64,000 nt of DNA from Porpolomopsis calyptriformis (GCA_951640195.1 OX621171.1:1612001-1676000); one strand, 5' to 3'; shown: positions 22,527-35,100, counted from the stretch's first letter. A program made the numbers and translations. Notes: generated from the letters alone by a model not told the origin.

Positions 22527-23047
22527 GTAGTGGATGATAATAGAGAGGGAGGGGACTTAGGACAGAGTTGGAATACATGTATCAACTAGATCATGTAACC
22601 TATCATACTGTGGAAGTAGCTCTTTATGGCCAGGGTACCCTCTCAGAAACATTGAAAGCATTGTCACTGCCATCCAGGTTGCTTCAAAAAGCTTGCATAC
22701 TCGACCTGTCTCTGCCATTACCAGTTTGCAGATCCAGATTACATCCTCCAATCTGAAACTGGCACCTCTGAGTCAGGCGATGATCTGGGAGACCAAGACC
22801 CTACCAGCATGTCCTGCTCACCTTCTAGGCTTCAAGAATCACTGAAATCCTCATCAGACAAAACCAACACCTCAAGTTCTGAGGACCATAATAGCTTGGA
22901 TCACAACTCTACCCATTCTGAGGATGTAGTAGAACAGGAACCAGCTAGACAAGAGAGGTTAACTCTTGATGAGATCTACAAGGACTTGAGAGGTGTAATG
23001 GGACCAGAAAATGATGCAGAATTATGGAGAGTTCATAAGTAGATATT

Positions 23048-24746
23048 TGTCATGAAATTGGCATTCACTCTCTTAAAATTCCACTCTTTTCTTCACTTTT
23101 CTTTGTTTTTGCATCTATTCTCTTTGGAAGGGGACTGCCCTTATTGGCAGCAAAGACTATTCATACAAGAAGGGGGGTCTATATCTGACTAGCTATTTTA
23201 GACTAATCCATCTTGGCTATCTCCTGCACCATACTATCCCTCAAGAAATCCACAAAACTCAAGACTACTTGACCATCTAATGCAGCCAGCTTATTTCCCC
23301 AATAGATTGCCCCATTGGTGTCTCCACCAGAGGCCTGCAACTCAGCAGCCTTCCCCTCCACAAACTCGTCACAATCTGTCTTGCCTCCTCACCTAACCAA
23401 TCATTGGTGTCCACAACAAACTGGGTGGAATCTCCTCATCCTCAATCTTGACATTGACATTGGTCAATGATGTCAACAAATCTTCAACTAAGGAATAAGG
23501 AGTCAGCAATCATGAAGAGAGTGAGAGAGTTTAGAGCTTACCACTAGACAAAGAACTCAATGGACCAGGGGTCCAAGGACAGAAGGGGGGACTGGCAGCC
23601 CAGTCAACTGCCCCCTTCTTAACAGAGGGAAGAGAGTCAGCCCACTTATTGGACCCCCAATTAACCTACTCCTCCAAAGGGAGCTGGGAAGTAGGGGGAG
23701 GGGCATCATTATCCCAAGCTAAAGAAAGGGAAAGCCTATGATTAACAAACACAGGCTAATAAAGACAAAACAAGGTACTCACCAAGCGGATCCTCCATTA
23801 AACCACAAGCATGCTGGATTGGCCAGCAAACATATGGACACTTCTTGACCTTGTGCTTGCCACTGCAAGCAAAGCAGGAGAAAGACGACCAGCAGAGGTC
23901 AGCATCAGAGGGGATACACTGAAGGTAGTAATGAAACGAATCACAGTCAAGAAAGACAGAGGCAGTGTGATGCATAACCCTGGACTGCTTGAAGAATTGA
24001 ATGTAATAGCCTTGGTGGGAGGGAGTCATGATGATTGACAAGGATTGAACTGAAGCATAGGGATACAACACCTCACCTTTTATATACCTACTAACAAAGG
24101 AAGGACCAAAAGGAGCTTCCTCAGTCAAAGAAGAGAAACCCAATACACTGGACAAGAAATAGAAACAACAGCGATTTCATGACCAGAAGAACAATAGGAA
24201 CCAGTCATGAGACAACACAGCCCAGTGCTGCAGAAGGCTATGCCTAATAGAGTTGAGTCATCAGAAGCACACAGCCTTCTGCAGTATAACTAGGAACAAT
24301 GGCAAACCTTAAATTGGAGGCTGTGAACAATAGAAAAAGGGGTGACTGCGGAGGCTGACTCATAATGACTCTTACTTTAGAAATACTATATAAACCCTGA
24401 GGGCGAAGCGGATCATCACTTCATCCTCCTGTGAGATTACTTGTAGTAGCACGAATGCAATCAGAATCATCAGACTTCCTTTCCATCAGACAAGGAAAGA
24501 GAAACACAAACTCGAAACAATTGAGCCAACTGTTCATGCCTATATTCCCTCAACTCTCAGCAGAGGCATGCAATGGATTTAACCTACAACAGAATTTCTT
24601 TCTAGAAGTCAAACTTAACACTGAAGGAATCATTACCCTTTATAAAGACATTCCTGTCAGAACCTTTTTTTATATCCTCTTAGACCTATTAAGCTCCAAG
24701 GCCTACCTTGTGATCAATGAAAAGACTTGCAACTACAGTTGTGACA
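23048..24746 (+). mobile_element. 1.7-kb solo LTR, copy 2
   Basis: It begins TGTCATGAAATTGGC and ends CAGTTGTGACA. The flanks are ATATT (23043-23047) and ATATC (24747-24751), a 5-bp duplication with one C/T difference. Internal organisation is as in copy 1. It splits the tnp2-like transposase between its acidic N-terminus and the RDRDNICAF block. Confidence 0.8.
23203..24029 (-). pseudogene. LTR-borne zinc-knuckle gene, copy 2 (frameshifted)
   Basis: Exon 1 is open from ATG 24029 through the knuckle CFACSGKHKVKKC to the donor after MEDPLG. Exon 2 has a stop in the EEQVNW block and exon 3 is frameshifted near 23370-23410. It is homologous over its length to 58693-59519. Confidence 0.75.
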
Positions 24747-25861
24747 ATATCAGGGTGATCACTTGGTTCACACTTACATTCTTGCAAGCAGGAAATAATA
24801 TCCTAACTAAAAGAGATAGAGACAACATTTGTGCCTTCAATCTCAAGATGTTTGGCAATGTAACCCACTGCACATTTAATCAAATGCACTATGCATTCCA
24901 ACACAAAATCAAGATTGATTCTGAGTGGGTTATGATCTTCCAGATTGTGCTACTGGCTGGTGTTGAGCTAGCCAAATATGACTGTTGTATTAATTTTTGC
25001 ATTGCTTATACAGGAAAATACAAACTATACCAAAGTTGCCTGTTCTATAGCCAGGCTCAATTCACTTGCAACTAATGACCTCGGCAAAGTTACAGCTATA
25101 TCCCCCTTATCCCCAGACTCCAAAACTTCTACTAGAGCATGGCTATAATCGAAAAACTCTCATATCGACACTATTACCAATATGACCCCCAATGAATTCA
25201 TGATGTCTTTGATTGCATGCATTATCGCAAGCTTTTGCATCATTGAGTTACTATTGATGGGGTAGAAAGACCCTACAAATACTTCTGCAATAGATGTGAT
25301 ATCGCTTTTGGATTATCAGTTAATGGGTACCTGTTGTTCAAGCGCTGAAGAAATGGTTCAAGCATGATACCCATTATCCTCCAAAACTACAATCTACCTC
25401 TGCAAATTTGCACTCACCTAGAAAATATTATCTGTCTTGGCGTCATTCACAAACCCAAGGATCTTGAATCATTCCTTGTACCTTTTGATGAGGAATGTGC
25501 ACAACTGGCTAGGGGTGTGTCAACATTTGATGCATCCTGTGGAAGCCTCTTCAACTTACATGCATACACCATCCTTAAACATGGGGACATTATCGCAGTG
25601 GAGACAATGCTGGGTCTCAAAGGCCATAATGGGTATTTCCCCTGCCATTCCTGCAAGATAAAGGGTGTGTGAATGATTACAGACTATGGCAAGATCTATT
25701 ACATCCCTCTCAGAACACCTAACCTCAATCATCAGATGCAACCTTCTGTCAACCCACAATCTCTTCCCTTGCATACACATGAATATTATGTATCTGCTCA
25801 TGAAAAACTCAAATTAGCAAAGACAAAAGGAACTTGAGATGCACTTGCTAAATACTATGGT

Positions 25862-26321
25862 TGTTATAGCTACTTCGATTTTGGTCCTCTTGTCCCCTAT
25901 CTGCGACTTCTGTGACTGTCACACCGACTGGTCGGCGTGATGTGACACTTACCTAATCGGATCTCCACTCACTTGTCTTCCCTTCAATCTTTCCTTTCCT
26001 TATCTTATCTTATCTCTCCATCTAATCTAATCACTAATCCTCGTAGATTGGAGGCAATTGTGCCATTGGTCAATGAAGACATGCTCCACAGTTATTCTGC
26101 AGTAGCTGCGCAAGGCTGCGCATTGCTGTGCATTTGTCAGCCATTCCATGGAACATCCCCATAATGATCACAATCACATTCTAGACTCAGATAGATATAA
26201 GTAGAGTATGATACACTTGTATCTTCCTTAGTCTTGAATTTCAACATTGTTTCTGCCATCTTATGCGATAGCCCCTTTGTTGTCCCCAGAAGCCACCTGA
26301 GACACTGCTGCCGATGTAACA
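25862..26321 (+). mobile_element. Solo LTR related to Gypsy-1, TSD ATGGT
   Basis: This 460-bp segment starts TGTTATAGC and ends GATGTAACA. It is flanked by the perfect duplication ATGGT (25857-25861 and 26322-26326). Its reverse complement aligns along its length with the Gypsy-1 LTR, sharing the GCGCAGCTACTGC region, the GGAAGATACAAG region and the GATAAG run, but it is clearly more diverged. It lies within the tnp2-like pseudogene. Confidence 0.9.
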
Positions 26322-26721
26322 ATGGTGTTGGCTATCTCCCCCTTTTGCACCAGGTATCATCTATTGACTTCGCAGTCTCATTTCCATGAGAATGGCTCCA
26401 TATCTTCTGTGAAAACACTATACCCAATCTTGTAGACTTGTGGTCAGGAAATTTCAAAGGTCTTGATGTTGGAACTGAAGACTATGAAATTTCTGCAGAA
26501 GTCTGGAAAGACATTGGTTTAGAGACTGCGAATGCAGTCAAAGATATCCCATTAGCTTATGTTTACATCCTTCCCAATATTGCCAAAGATTGATCGCATT
26601 ACACAGCTAAAACATGGGCCTTTTAGTTCATGTATATAAGCCCAATAGTATTGAAACATTGTTTTGCACATGAGAAGTACTATAATCATATGTGCTTACT
26701 TGTCAAGATTATGAAAACACG

Positions 26722-26930
26722 AGGCAATGATTCAGTGATTTAGTTACTGATTAAACCACAGACAGTGATTTTGTCACTGTCTTTCATTGATTTTACTTCC
26801 AACAGTGTCAAATAGCCAATAACTGGGGGCTATCTAGGGTCCAGCTAGTTCTTTCTTTAATGCAGTGATTGTCAGTCAATGTTTTTGCACTTTTACTGAT
26901 GTGTGTATTCCACAGGTGATTTTGGGTGAA
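26722..26930. repeat. AT-rich interruption with small inverted repeats
   Basis: It contains the short palindrome GACAGTGA-TTTTG-TCACTGTC near 26760-26782 and several CAGTGATT copies. It resembles a worn MITE. Its boundaries could not be fixed. Confidence 0.3.
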
Positions 26931-26983
26931 TTCAAAAAACTACACATGCCCAATCTCAAACTGCCAAGAGCGAGGCTCTCTTT

Positions 26984-27041
26984 GGGAAGGATATCCATCA
27001 TTGGAAATGTAACAACATTTCCAATGATGGATATCCTTCCC
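26984..27041. repeat. Perfect 27-bp inverted repeat with 4-nt loop
   Basis: The left arm 26984-27010 and right arm 27015-27041 are exact reverse complements, separated by AACA. The arm begins GGGAAGGATATCCATCATTG. The structure sits in otherwise unassigned sequence between the tnp2 remnant and the Copia remnant. Confidence 0.95.
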
Positions 27042-28430
27042 GCTGGTTTTTTTCCACAAACTTGTTGAGGGCACACTGTGCCTCCCTGAAAGGCTACTGG
27101 GAAGGAAATTAGAATGTGAGCGGTCTTGACTTTAGCTAGTTCTACAGGCTTACGGTCACCTGACAGGTATCCATCCCTTATGCCTTGACCTTTGTCAAGC
27201 TGACAATCAATCTCATCACACCTTTTCAGTGAGTCAGAGAGTGTATTCACATCATTGGTGACTTCCATTCTTCCTTCCACTCAGGTGATCCTAATGAACA
27301 CGATTGCACAATGACTAACACCCAACCAATCAAACTTCAGGCTGATTTTGAACTCACATGTTACACTCAAGCCCAATCAAGAAGGCCTTGTGAGCTGGCA
27401 AGAAGGAGAGCAGTAAAACTGTCCCGATCAAAGCTAAGTTAGTAGCACCCCCCCTCACGTTTACCACCAGGATGCACAAACCATGCTATGAAGACCAAGG
27501 TAGTCCCAGACCACCTTCACAAAGGTCCCTGCACATAAGCAGGGCCAACGAGGCACAATGAGTGCCACATCATCAACGGCGCCACTACTGCTCACGGTCA
27601 GTGAGCGAGGACTTCCCAGGGCTCCATGCAACGTTGATGAAGAGCCAACATCCATGAGTCCGAGGCCTACCCAGGCCAGCGAATGGCACAGGATGTGCTA
27701 CATCACTGTCCAATGATGGTTCCGATGACTTCAGACTACGTCTGCGCGATGAGCACCGAGCCCAATGGCTCTACCCCACATAGGTCTGAGGTCCCAGGAA
27801 ATGTCAATGGAGGCTAATGAGGCCAGTGCGAGGCACAGAAGGTGCCACATTGCCGCCCACATCAGGCACCATCTCCACACCATGTGGAGTATGACACGGA
27901 TGGGACTTACATCCCCTGGTCCATCCACGAGCCCACTGTACATACGATATGACATCTATGGCTGGGACATAACCACAGCAAAGTGGCCCAACGAGGACAT
28001 AGATGACAGCAAGCCCTATGGCTCTGTCTATCGCCACCACAATGACTGACAATGTTTATAACGCCACAACAAGCCCAATGGCTCCAGAAGTGACAACGAC
28101 AACGATGGAAGATGTCGCAGATGGAACGTAGTGACTGGAAAACAGCCGACATCCCCAGACATAGATGAGGACAAGCTGTATGGCTCCCATCCTCAACCTT
28201 GGGATGAGCTGTACAGCTCTAGATTCCATCCCCACGCGACCAATGACATCTCCAACATTGAGACGAGCCCAATGGCTCTGACATCGATATTGACGATGAT
28301 GGAAAATATCGCAGACGACGAAAAGTACCATCAAGGGTACTTCCACCATCAGTGAGAGACTGGACGACCCAATGTCACTGCCACCAAGCGCAGTGGTATA
28401 GGGAGGAAGGAGAGGAAGAGGCAAACATAC
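27042..28430. other. Unassigned sequence with spaced CCCAATGGCTC motifs
   Basis: The minus-strand 134-codon open stretch covering 26876-27280 runs through the hairpin and shows no family. From about 27440 the GC content rises, and AGCCCAATGGCTC-like motifs recur near 27760, 28010, 28070, 28170 and 28265 at uneven spacing. The region precedes Copia RT sequence and could be a worn integrase-to-RT linker, but no integrase motif was seen. Confidence 0.3.
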
Positions 28431-28679
28431 ACAGTAAGTACATTCAATCCTCTACTTCCCACAGCTAACACATGTCATCTTCAATTCTGAAGATTCATGT
28501 ACCATTGAGGATGAAAACCTTGTCATCCCTAGTGATATCCTGGATGAAGGAGAGATGGAGAAGGTCATACAACCACCTCCCAACCAGCCTGAGGTGCCCA
28601 CTAAAGATGGAGAGCCCCAGCGTGAACCACTGAAACCCCCGAGCCTACTGCCCCACCTGCTGATGGAATCCCTGAGGCT

Positions 28680-30060
28680 GAACCTATCTATGGACTAGGA
28701 ATGCGTGCATGCCCACCACCTGGATCATATCACAATATGCAGAAAGGCATCTACAAGCCTGCTGCCATAGTGTATGCTGAAGCATTCATCTGTGAAATAG
28801 ACCTTGACCTCAATGAACAAGATGGAGGATGTAGTTCTGCTTACATCCACCCTAACAATGAATGCCTAGACCCACTCTATGCCATTGCTGGATCCATGGG
28901 AACTGAACTGTCCTTGATGACTGAGGCTCTTGAAGGCCCTCATGGTCAAGCATGGAATTACACACTTATGTATGAGATAGGCTAGCTACAGAAACTCTGC
29001 ACCTGGAAAATCGTCGACTTACCACTAGGAAAACCAGTAATCCCGCACTCCAAAGTCTTGAGAGAAAAACGAAATGCCTATGAAGTTGTTGAGTCCCGCT
29101 ATGTATGAATAGTAGCAGGCAGTCACTGTCAGACATATGGCATCAACTACACCAAAATGTTCTCCTCCGCTGCCAAAATGCCATCTGTCCAAGTTATACT
29201 TGCTGATACGTCTGCTTCGTGTATGAGAACCGAACACAGAACAAGGTGCGAGGATGACTATAAAGGGTCTTGACACAGCCTATGATTGATAATCATGGAA
29301 AGGGAGTCTTTGATCATTCGCGAACATGATCAATTGGGGAATCGGAAGGATCGGAAAGTTGAAAGAGGAAGTCTTTAGAAGATCTAGAGAGGATCTAGAC
29401 TCGAGAGTGAGAGAGAAGCGAATATCTAACTTGTTCTATCACTAGCTACAACATACAGTATATATATCTTCTAGTACAAGGATCCCTTTAAGTGTATATG
29501 ATAAAAGGGAAGCCTCTCTAATGATCTAAGGGGAAAGTAGTGAATGGGAATGAAGAAATCGAATGAAAAGGGAGAAATAGAAGAGAACTGATGCCTTTGA
29601 ATAGTGTCTTCCCTTTGATATACAAACTTTCATTTGCGTTTGGAAAGCTTCGATCGCGTTCGGAGTGTTTGATGATTCTTGAAGTTGTTCAGGACGTTTG
29701 GGAGCTATCGGGAGTGTTCGGAGGGTTCGAGTTCATGTTCAAAGGACTTGATAGGCGTCTAGTATTCATATAGTTGAATATACAGTGCTCAGGGGATGGA
29801 GGGGTCGTATCATTGCCCTAGCTGCCCAATTAGACTGGGAAATCCACCAGGTAGACATCAAAAAGGCTTACCTCAATGCTCCCCTCAAGGAGGAAGTATA
29901 TATGAAGCTGCCAAAAGGAGTCTTGAAACCTGGGCAAGATAGGAAGGTTTGCCGACTCCTCAAAGCCATGTATGGCCTGAAGCAGTCTGGACATGAATGC
30001 TATGTCAACTACCTCAAGACTCATTCCTCTACAGTGGAATGCATTAGATGCTGCAACCAA
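28680..30060 (+). pseudogene. Ty1/Copia reverse transcriptase fragment
   Basis: Plus-strand pieces: ALEGPHGQAWNYTLMYEIG near 28930-28985, then KLCTWKIVDLPLGKPVIPHS, INYTKMFSSAAKMPSV and VILA up to 29203. After the LTR insert come LAAQLDWEIHQVDIKKAYLN, KLPKGVLKPG and LLKAMYGLKQSG. These are the classic Copia RT N-terminal and first catalytic blocks. The sequence loses similarity after about 30010, before the YVDD box, so the catalytic core is missing. Several stops occur. Confidence 0.8.
29204..29812. mobile_element. 609-bp LTR-like insertion in Copia RT, TSD TTGC
   Basis: The ends are TGATACG and CGTATCA, a 7-bp inverted repeat with TG..CA form. It is flanked by the 4-bp direct repeat TTGC (29200-29203 and 29813-29816). 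Removing insert plus one repeat gives the in-frame Copia RT peptide VILALAAQLDW. It holds a TATATATA stretch near 29460 but no sizeable ORF. It is most likely a solo LTR. Confidence 0.8.
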
Positions 30061-30348
30061 AAAGGTATATATGCTCTAGTTTTCACACTACTGTGCTGAG
30101 TTTTCGACATGTTTAGAAGTATGAGGGAAATGCTGACTTCGTCGGCGACGACCTTGCTAGGCGCACTTCTTAATATTGTTCACGCACATGCTCAAATATA
30201 TAAATGAAAAAGTTCATCTCTACGAACAGACATTCAACTTGCCAAACAAGAAAAGATGTATTGGACCCCAAGAACAAAACAAAACAAACAAAAATTTCCA
30301 AGAACGTGTCTACTAGCGAGACAATTCTGCAGATGCGATATAAGTGAG

Positions 30349-31590
30349 TTACATCAAGATGGAAGGTAACCTACAAGAAGGGTCAGCAAAATTCCTGAAT
30401 TTCTTGGGCGTGATGTCAGGCATCATTGGGTCTGTTCTTCTGAACTTCCATTTGGGCGTCAATGGTACCTTGGGGATGCTGGGAGGGACAAGCACCCTCA
30501 TAGAGACAATATCTGATACAAAAGTGTTGCAGGCCGCAATGCCATTCCTCGCAGGGAAGGCCCAATGAGTCAAATAGAAATGCACCTGAATGATCACACC
30601 CTGGAGGGTTTGCTGGTACCTCAGTGGGTAGATGAGATTGGATCTCACATCGAAGGCCTCAAGATAGTTGACGTGGTGCATCTCCTTGATCTTCTCCAAT
30701 GCCGCTTTGGCATGGTCAGACTCCACAGGCCATCCTGCGATTGTATACTCAAAGGGTAAAGCATCTGTTAAACCCTTAATTGAGATACATAGACATTCAA
30801 ACAGGTGGCCTTACCAGGATCTGCCTCTTCCGCTTCTTCCGTAGTTGTCTCAGATTCTGCCGTATCTTTCTCCAATCCTCCAGAGTTAGGCGTGTCTGTT
30901 ATCAGCAGCAAGATAATCAAAAGACTGAATGAACAATTTCAGATGAACACACCAGTTGTAGACAGAACTGAGTTGATGCTGGGCATGTCGTTGAGGACCT
31001 ACATTGTAAATCAATTGAGGTACACACAAAGAACAGGTGAGTTATACTTGAAATAAAATATGCTAGAACTTCAGTTTTCTGTCGCCAGTGGATGGCGAGT
31101 TCACTATGGCACCCTTCGTGACAGAAACACCTTTAGCATGAGCATTCTCTATAATCTCATCCATATTCTTCAGAACATGTTTGAAATCCTCCGAGAAGAT
31201 GGCATGACGTGGGGCCTCTCCAGTGCACATAGGCTTCACTTGAGAAAATGCAAACCCACTGTCAGGTCCTCTCCACATTCCACAAGAAGTAAGCCAGTAG
31301 TCCTCCGAAGGAATGAAAACCACAGCCGAAAGAATGGCATAGCCAGGAATTTCAAGTTCGGAGAGGGGTGCATCTGGGCCTGCAGCAGTGTTAAGCTCAT
31401 TCACTTTCTTGACTTCTTCAGCAGTTGAAAGAATATGAACTTTTCTGACATGGCACCAGGCCACTCCGGTTATGATATTGGGCACTCCAAGATAGCACCC
31501 TTTCATGACGAGAGCATCACGGGCATTCTTGAGCATCTCTGCAAGGAAACCTTCAGATGCAGTGGTTGAAGACATGATGGGCGTAAACAT
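30349..31590 (-). CDS. Conserved Agaricomycete hypothetical protein, multi-exon
   Basis: The first coding block runs from about 31590 (ATG 31575 also possible) to 31063, with no stop for over 170 codons. A short acidic block (TTTEEAEEADPG) ends at a GTAAGG donor near 30813, and the last exon runs from an AG near 30762 (DALPFEYTIAGWPVESDHAK) to the stop at 30349. The final exon, with QGVIIQVHFYLTHWAF then RVLVPPS, resembles a repeated Agaricomycete hypothetical family known to me only by pattern; no function is assigned. Splicing between the first two blocks is uncertain. It lies just upstream of, and opposite to, the Helitron RepHel, so it may be Helitron cargo. Confidence 0.5.
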
Positions 31591-31614
31591 TGAGAGGAGA
31601 TTTATTAAAGACAA

Positions 31615-32103
31615 ACACTAGCGACATGCTCACCTTTTGTACTAGCGATGGTGTCTTAGTCTACTTCTGCGAAATCCAGATGGCATATTGATGTTAAATT
31701 AGCTTTTGAGAAGTTCTAGACAGCATTCCTGTTTGAAAACAGGTGAATCCGCGAATCTCCTTGAGACCCCCACTTCCTGAAAAGATAAAACAAAAGAAAG
31801 CATAAGTCAAACTGTAAGCTGATATGGAATGGATAAACCTACCGTTACCCAACCAATAATATTCTTCTCTATGGCTAACCTCAGTTGTGAATCATTGGCG
31901 CATCTCTCTATTCTAGAAATCACAGATTTAGTTAAGAATGATCTAATGCTATCCTGTGTGCACTATTGAAAAGACGTACTGCTGGATTTTGTTCTTGCAA
32001 ACTCCCTGCCTCAACTTTTGGACTCACTCTGTGACGCTGTAGATTAGAAAATCAGTCAATGGAACACTCGGGCAGTGAAAGAAAAGAGGAAACACAATGA
32101 CGA
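31615..32103. other. Spacer between minus ORF and Helitron coding region
   Basis: No gene, terminal hairpin or direct repeat was recognised in this roughly 490-bp stretch. It separates two divergently oriented coding regions and could hold both promoters. Confidence 0.4.
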
Positions 32104-35100
32104 ATGCTTTCAACATCAAAAGCAGCAAGATTAGAAAAAATGGACTCGATCAGGGAGGAGAAACGAGACGTATCCAAATTTCTGGAGTTGCCAAGTAGCG
32201 ATCGCATAAAGCAGTGTTATCGTCAATTCTACAAAGCCACATCAGACAAAGCTATAGCAACAGTGACATATGCAGTATGTGCTCAAGAGGTTTCGGTTAA
32301 AGAAGATCAAGTCTCCATCCATTTGTTAACTGAACTCCCACATGCTCATCAACTAATCCCCAAAAATCAGCACTATGCACATGATCTGTTCCAGGGATTA
32401 TTGTTGGAACCACAAGGAGTCACACAGAGTGGAGAAAACCTACAAGTAAAAGTATGTCACCAGTGCATGATGGAGTTGAAGTCCAAAAATCACAACTGCC
32501 CCCCTCATCTTTCTCTAGCAAATAACCTATGGCTTGGGAGAATACCTTAGCAGTTGGAAACATTGACCTTCCCTGAACAACTCCTTATCGCGCTTCTGTA
32601 CCTATGTGTATACATCTTCAAGCTCTTCCTGAAGGATATCCACACTTGACCAGATGCATCTACCCTCTGGCACAGGATGTGGGGGACAGTCAGCACTTAT
32701 AACCTAGATGTAGAAGGGGCGGTATCCATGGTTCAAGGGGATATGCTGCCGCGGTCAACCAGTCTTCTTCCATTAGTGATTTCCATTACATTTATTGGGC
32801 AAGGAAGTTTACCTAAACTTTGGTTATGCACAACATTCTGCATCCGCCGTCAACTGATCTTCGAGGTATTGAATTGGCTGAAAAGCCACAACAAATACTA
32901 CTGCGATATAATGATTGATCCTGATCGCATATGTCAATTACTGGAAGATGACGTACCAGCAGAGATTATAGGAATCATGTGGCAGACAACTGACATGGGT
33001 ATTGTGGACCAGGAAGCTAATGGATATGTACCTACTGAAACATCAGGAGGTAAGACTAGAGAATACTCATACCGTGACTCAGTCCTTACCTTTGAACCAG
33101 ATGTCGATGGAGTAGCTATGCGAACAACCGAGAGTATGCATATTACAGAAACAGATGACAGTGGTCAGTTCATCATCATATTACATCTACTATTGGATGT
33201 TAAGACACACCTTAGATGGCCCTGAAGTGATTCCATTACAAGTCACCAGTGGACTAGATATTGACCTGACAAACCTAATAACAAACGAAATGATGCTGTG
33301 GGGATTATCAAACTTGTAGAAAGAAGGTCGAGAGGGTGGATACATCATGCACTATGGACAGCAACCTGTGAATGATTTTGGATATTCCCAGAGGACAAAC
33401 TCTGAATCCCTCATCAAGAATATATACAATCCAAGTCTTCCTAACTTCTTTGAAAAAGCTTTTCCATGTCTATTCCCTTACAGGAGAGGCGGCATCGAGG
33501 CTAAAAGAGAAAATCCTGTCGAATTTCATGAACACATACAATGGGCCATGCAATACTTTGACTGGCGGTTTCGGAAGCATGAGATGTTTCCCTTCCTCTC
33601 ATTTGGTATACTCCAGTGTTGTGAGGCTCTGCAGACTGCTCAAGTTCAAATGCAATAAAAGACATTTGAGTGCGACACCCGAATCCTCTCCTCCATTACC
33701 CTAGCGAATCTTAAGCAAGCTGCAGCTGAGGAAGAACTCAACAAGCCAATCTCAGATCCCGCCATTTGCCTGTTGAAACGCCATGTTTATGCATCTGTCA
33801 GGCATGTTGTGGGATCAAATCAATCAAGGCTTCAACTACACAGCCAGATTTGGTCAACAGCAATATACCTTAGCCCACTGTATCTTTGGATCACCATTAA
33901 TCCTTGCAACTTACACAATCCCATTGCCCAAGTATTTGCTGGTGAAAATATCAACCTTAAAGACTTCATTTCAATGAAGGGACCTAATGCCAACCAGCGA
34001 GCACAAAATATCACTGCGGATCCATATGCCACCACCAAATTCTTTCATTTTATGATCAAGACTATTATCGAGATGCTATTTCAAGTCAAGAGCATGAAAT
34101 ATCAAGTCAGAAGTGAAATAGGAATACTTGGATTGATATCGGCGTACTTTGGGACAGTTGAGTCTCAAGGTTATGGAACCCTCCACCTCTATCTCCTGGT
34201 TTAGCTCAAGAATGTGCCCTCCTTTGAGGAGATTTCAGAGTTGCTGAAAATCAAAGAGTTTTGTGCATGGATCGTGACATACATACAGACCAATCTTCGA
34301 TCCTATCTCCCAGGTCTGGAATTAGTTCAGTCAGTCAAGCAAATATCGAGAGAGAAGGACGTCACCTACAGTCACCCTCCAAATCCCAATGCAGCAGACT
34401 ATGATACTCAGATTCATGCCTTTGAACTTCGTCTCGTGAGGACCAAACAAATCCACACCTGCAAGGTTCGCCATTGCCTATTACCAAACAAATTCAGGCA
34501 ACTTAGATGCAAGCGTCGAGCACCGTTTACCTGTGCTCCAGATGATTTTATAACAGAAACTGGGAACTGGGGTTCTAAGCGATTGTACGAATATGTCAAT
34601 GGATGGATACCTGGGATTCTTGTCAATGCGCAATGCAACAACGATGCAAAACTTTTAATGAATGGAGAGGATATAAAGAATATCACATACTATGTCACCT
34701 CTTATGCTGCAAAGAAACAAGGCCAGAACTTCAACATGTCGGCTGTTCTAGCTAACAGCTATGCATACCATCTCGATCATCCCAAAGCCAACTATATCGA
34801 TAGCATTCGTGACAACCAACAACTGCTTCTTTTCCACCTTGTACATGCTATCAACCGAGAGCAGGAATTTGTGGCCCCGATGGTTATCTCATATATAATG
34901 CCATGGGGTGATGCATACAAATCACATACGTACTCCATCATCTATTGGTCCTCATTTATTGCAGAACTCCTAAAGGCATTTCTAGAGCTCGGACAAGACA
35001 TGAAGTAAGTCAATACATATTGTAGCTGCAAAGAACACAGCTAATCTCAATGGACAGTGTGACCACCGCACATGGAGATACCTTGAACATAGGGAACATT

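Larger units (their letters stand above)
22630..26725 (+). pseudogene. CACTA/tnp2-like transposase, old copy with two LTR insertions
   Basis: Plus-strand pieces in order: a Cys/His-rich start (HCHCHPGCFKKLACSTCLCH) near 22640-22700, an acidic Ser-rich region to 23042, [1.7-kb LTR], RDRDNICAFNLKMFG from about 24810, CCINFCIAYTGKYKLYQSC near 24980-25040, VFDCMHYRKL near 25200, LGLKGHNGYFPCHSCKIKGV near 25610-25670, [solo LTR 25862-26321], then SIDFAVSFP and NLVDLWSGNFKGLD near 26350-26460. The KGHNGYxPCxxC and DFxxSFPxxxxH blocks are hallmarks of basidiomycete tnp2/EnSpm transposases. Stops and frameshifts throughout show it is dead. Confidence 0.75.

Noticed and set aside
24747..25075. Reading the LTR R/U5 ORF and the following 100 codons as one 214-codon protein
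   Set aside because: The second half is tnp2-like transposase sequence beyond the LTR border and target duplication, so the fusion is an accident of insertion.
26876..27280. A 134-codon minus-strand ORF through the hairpin as a real gene
   Set aside because: No family pattern or introns, and the hairpin makes it encode a mirrored peptide. Left as unassigned.
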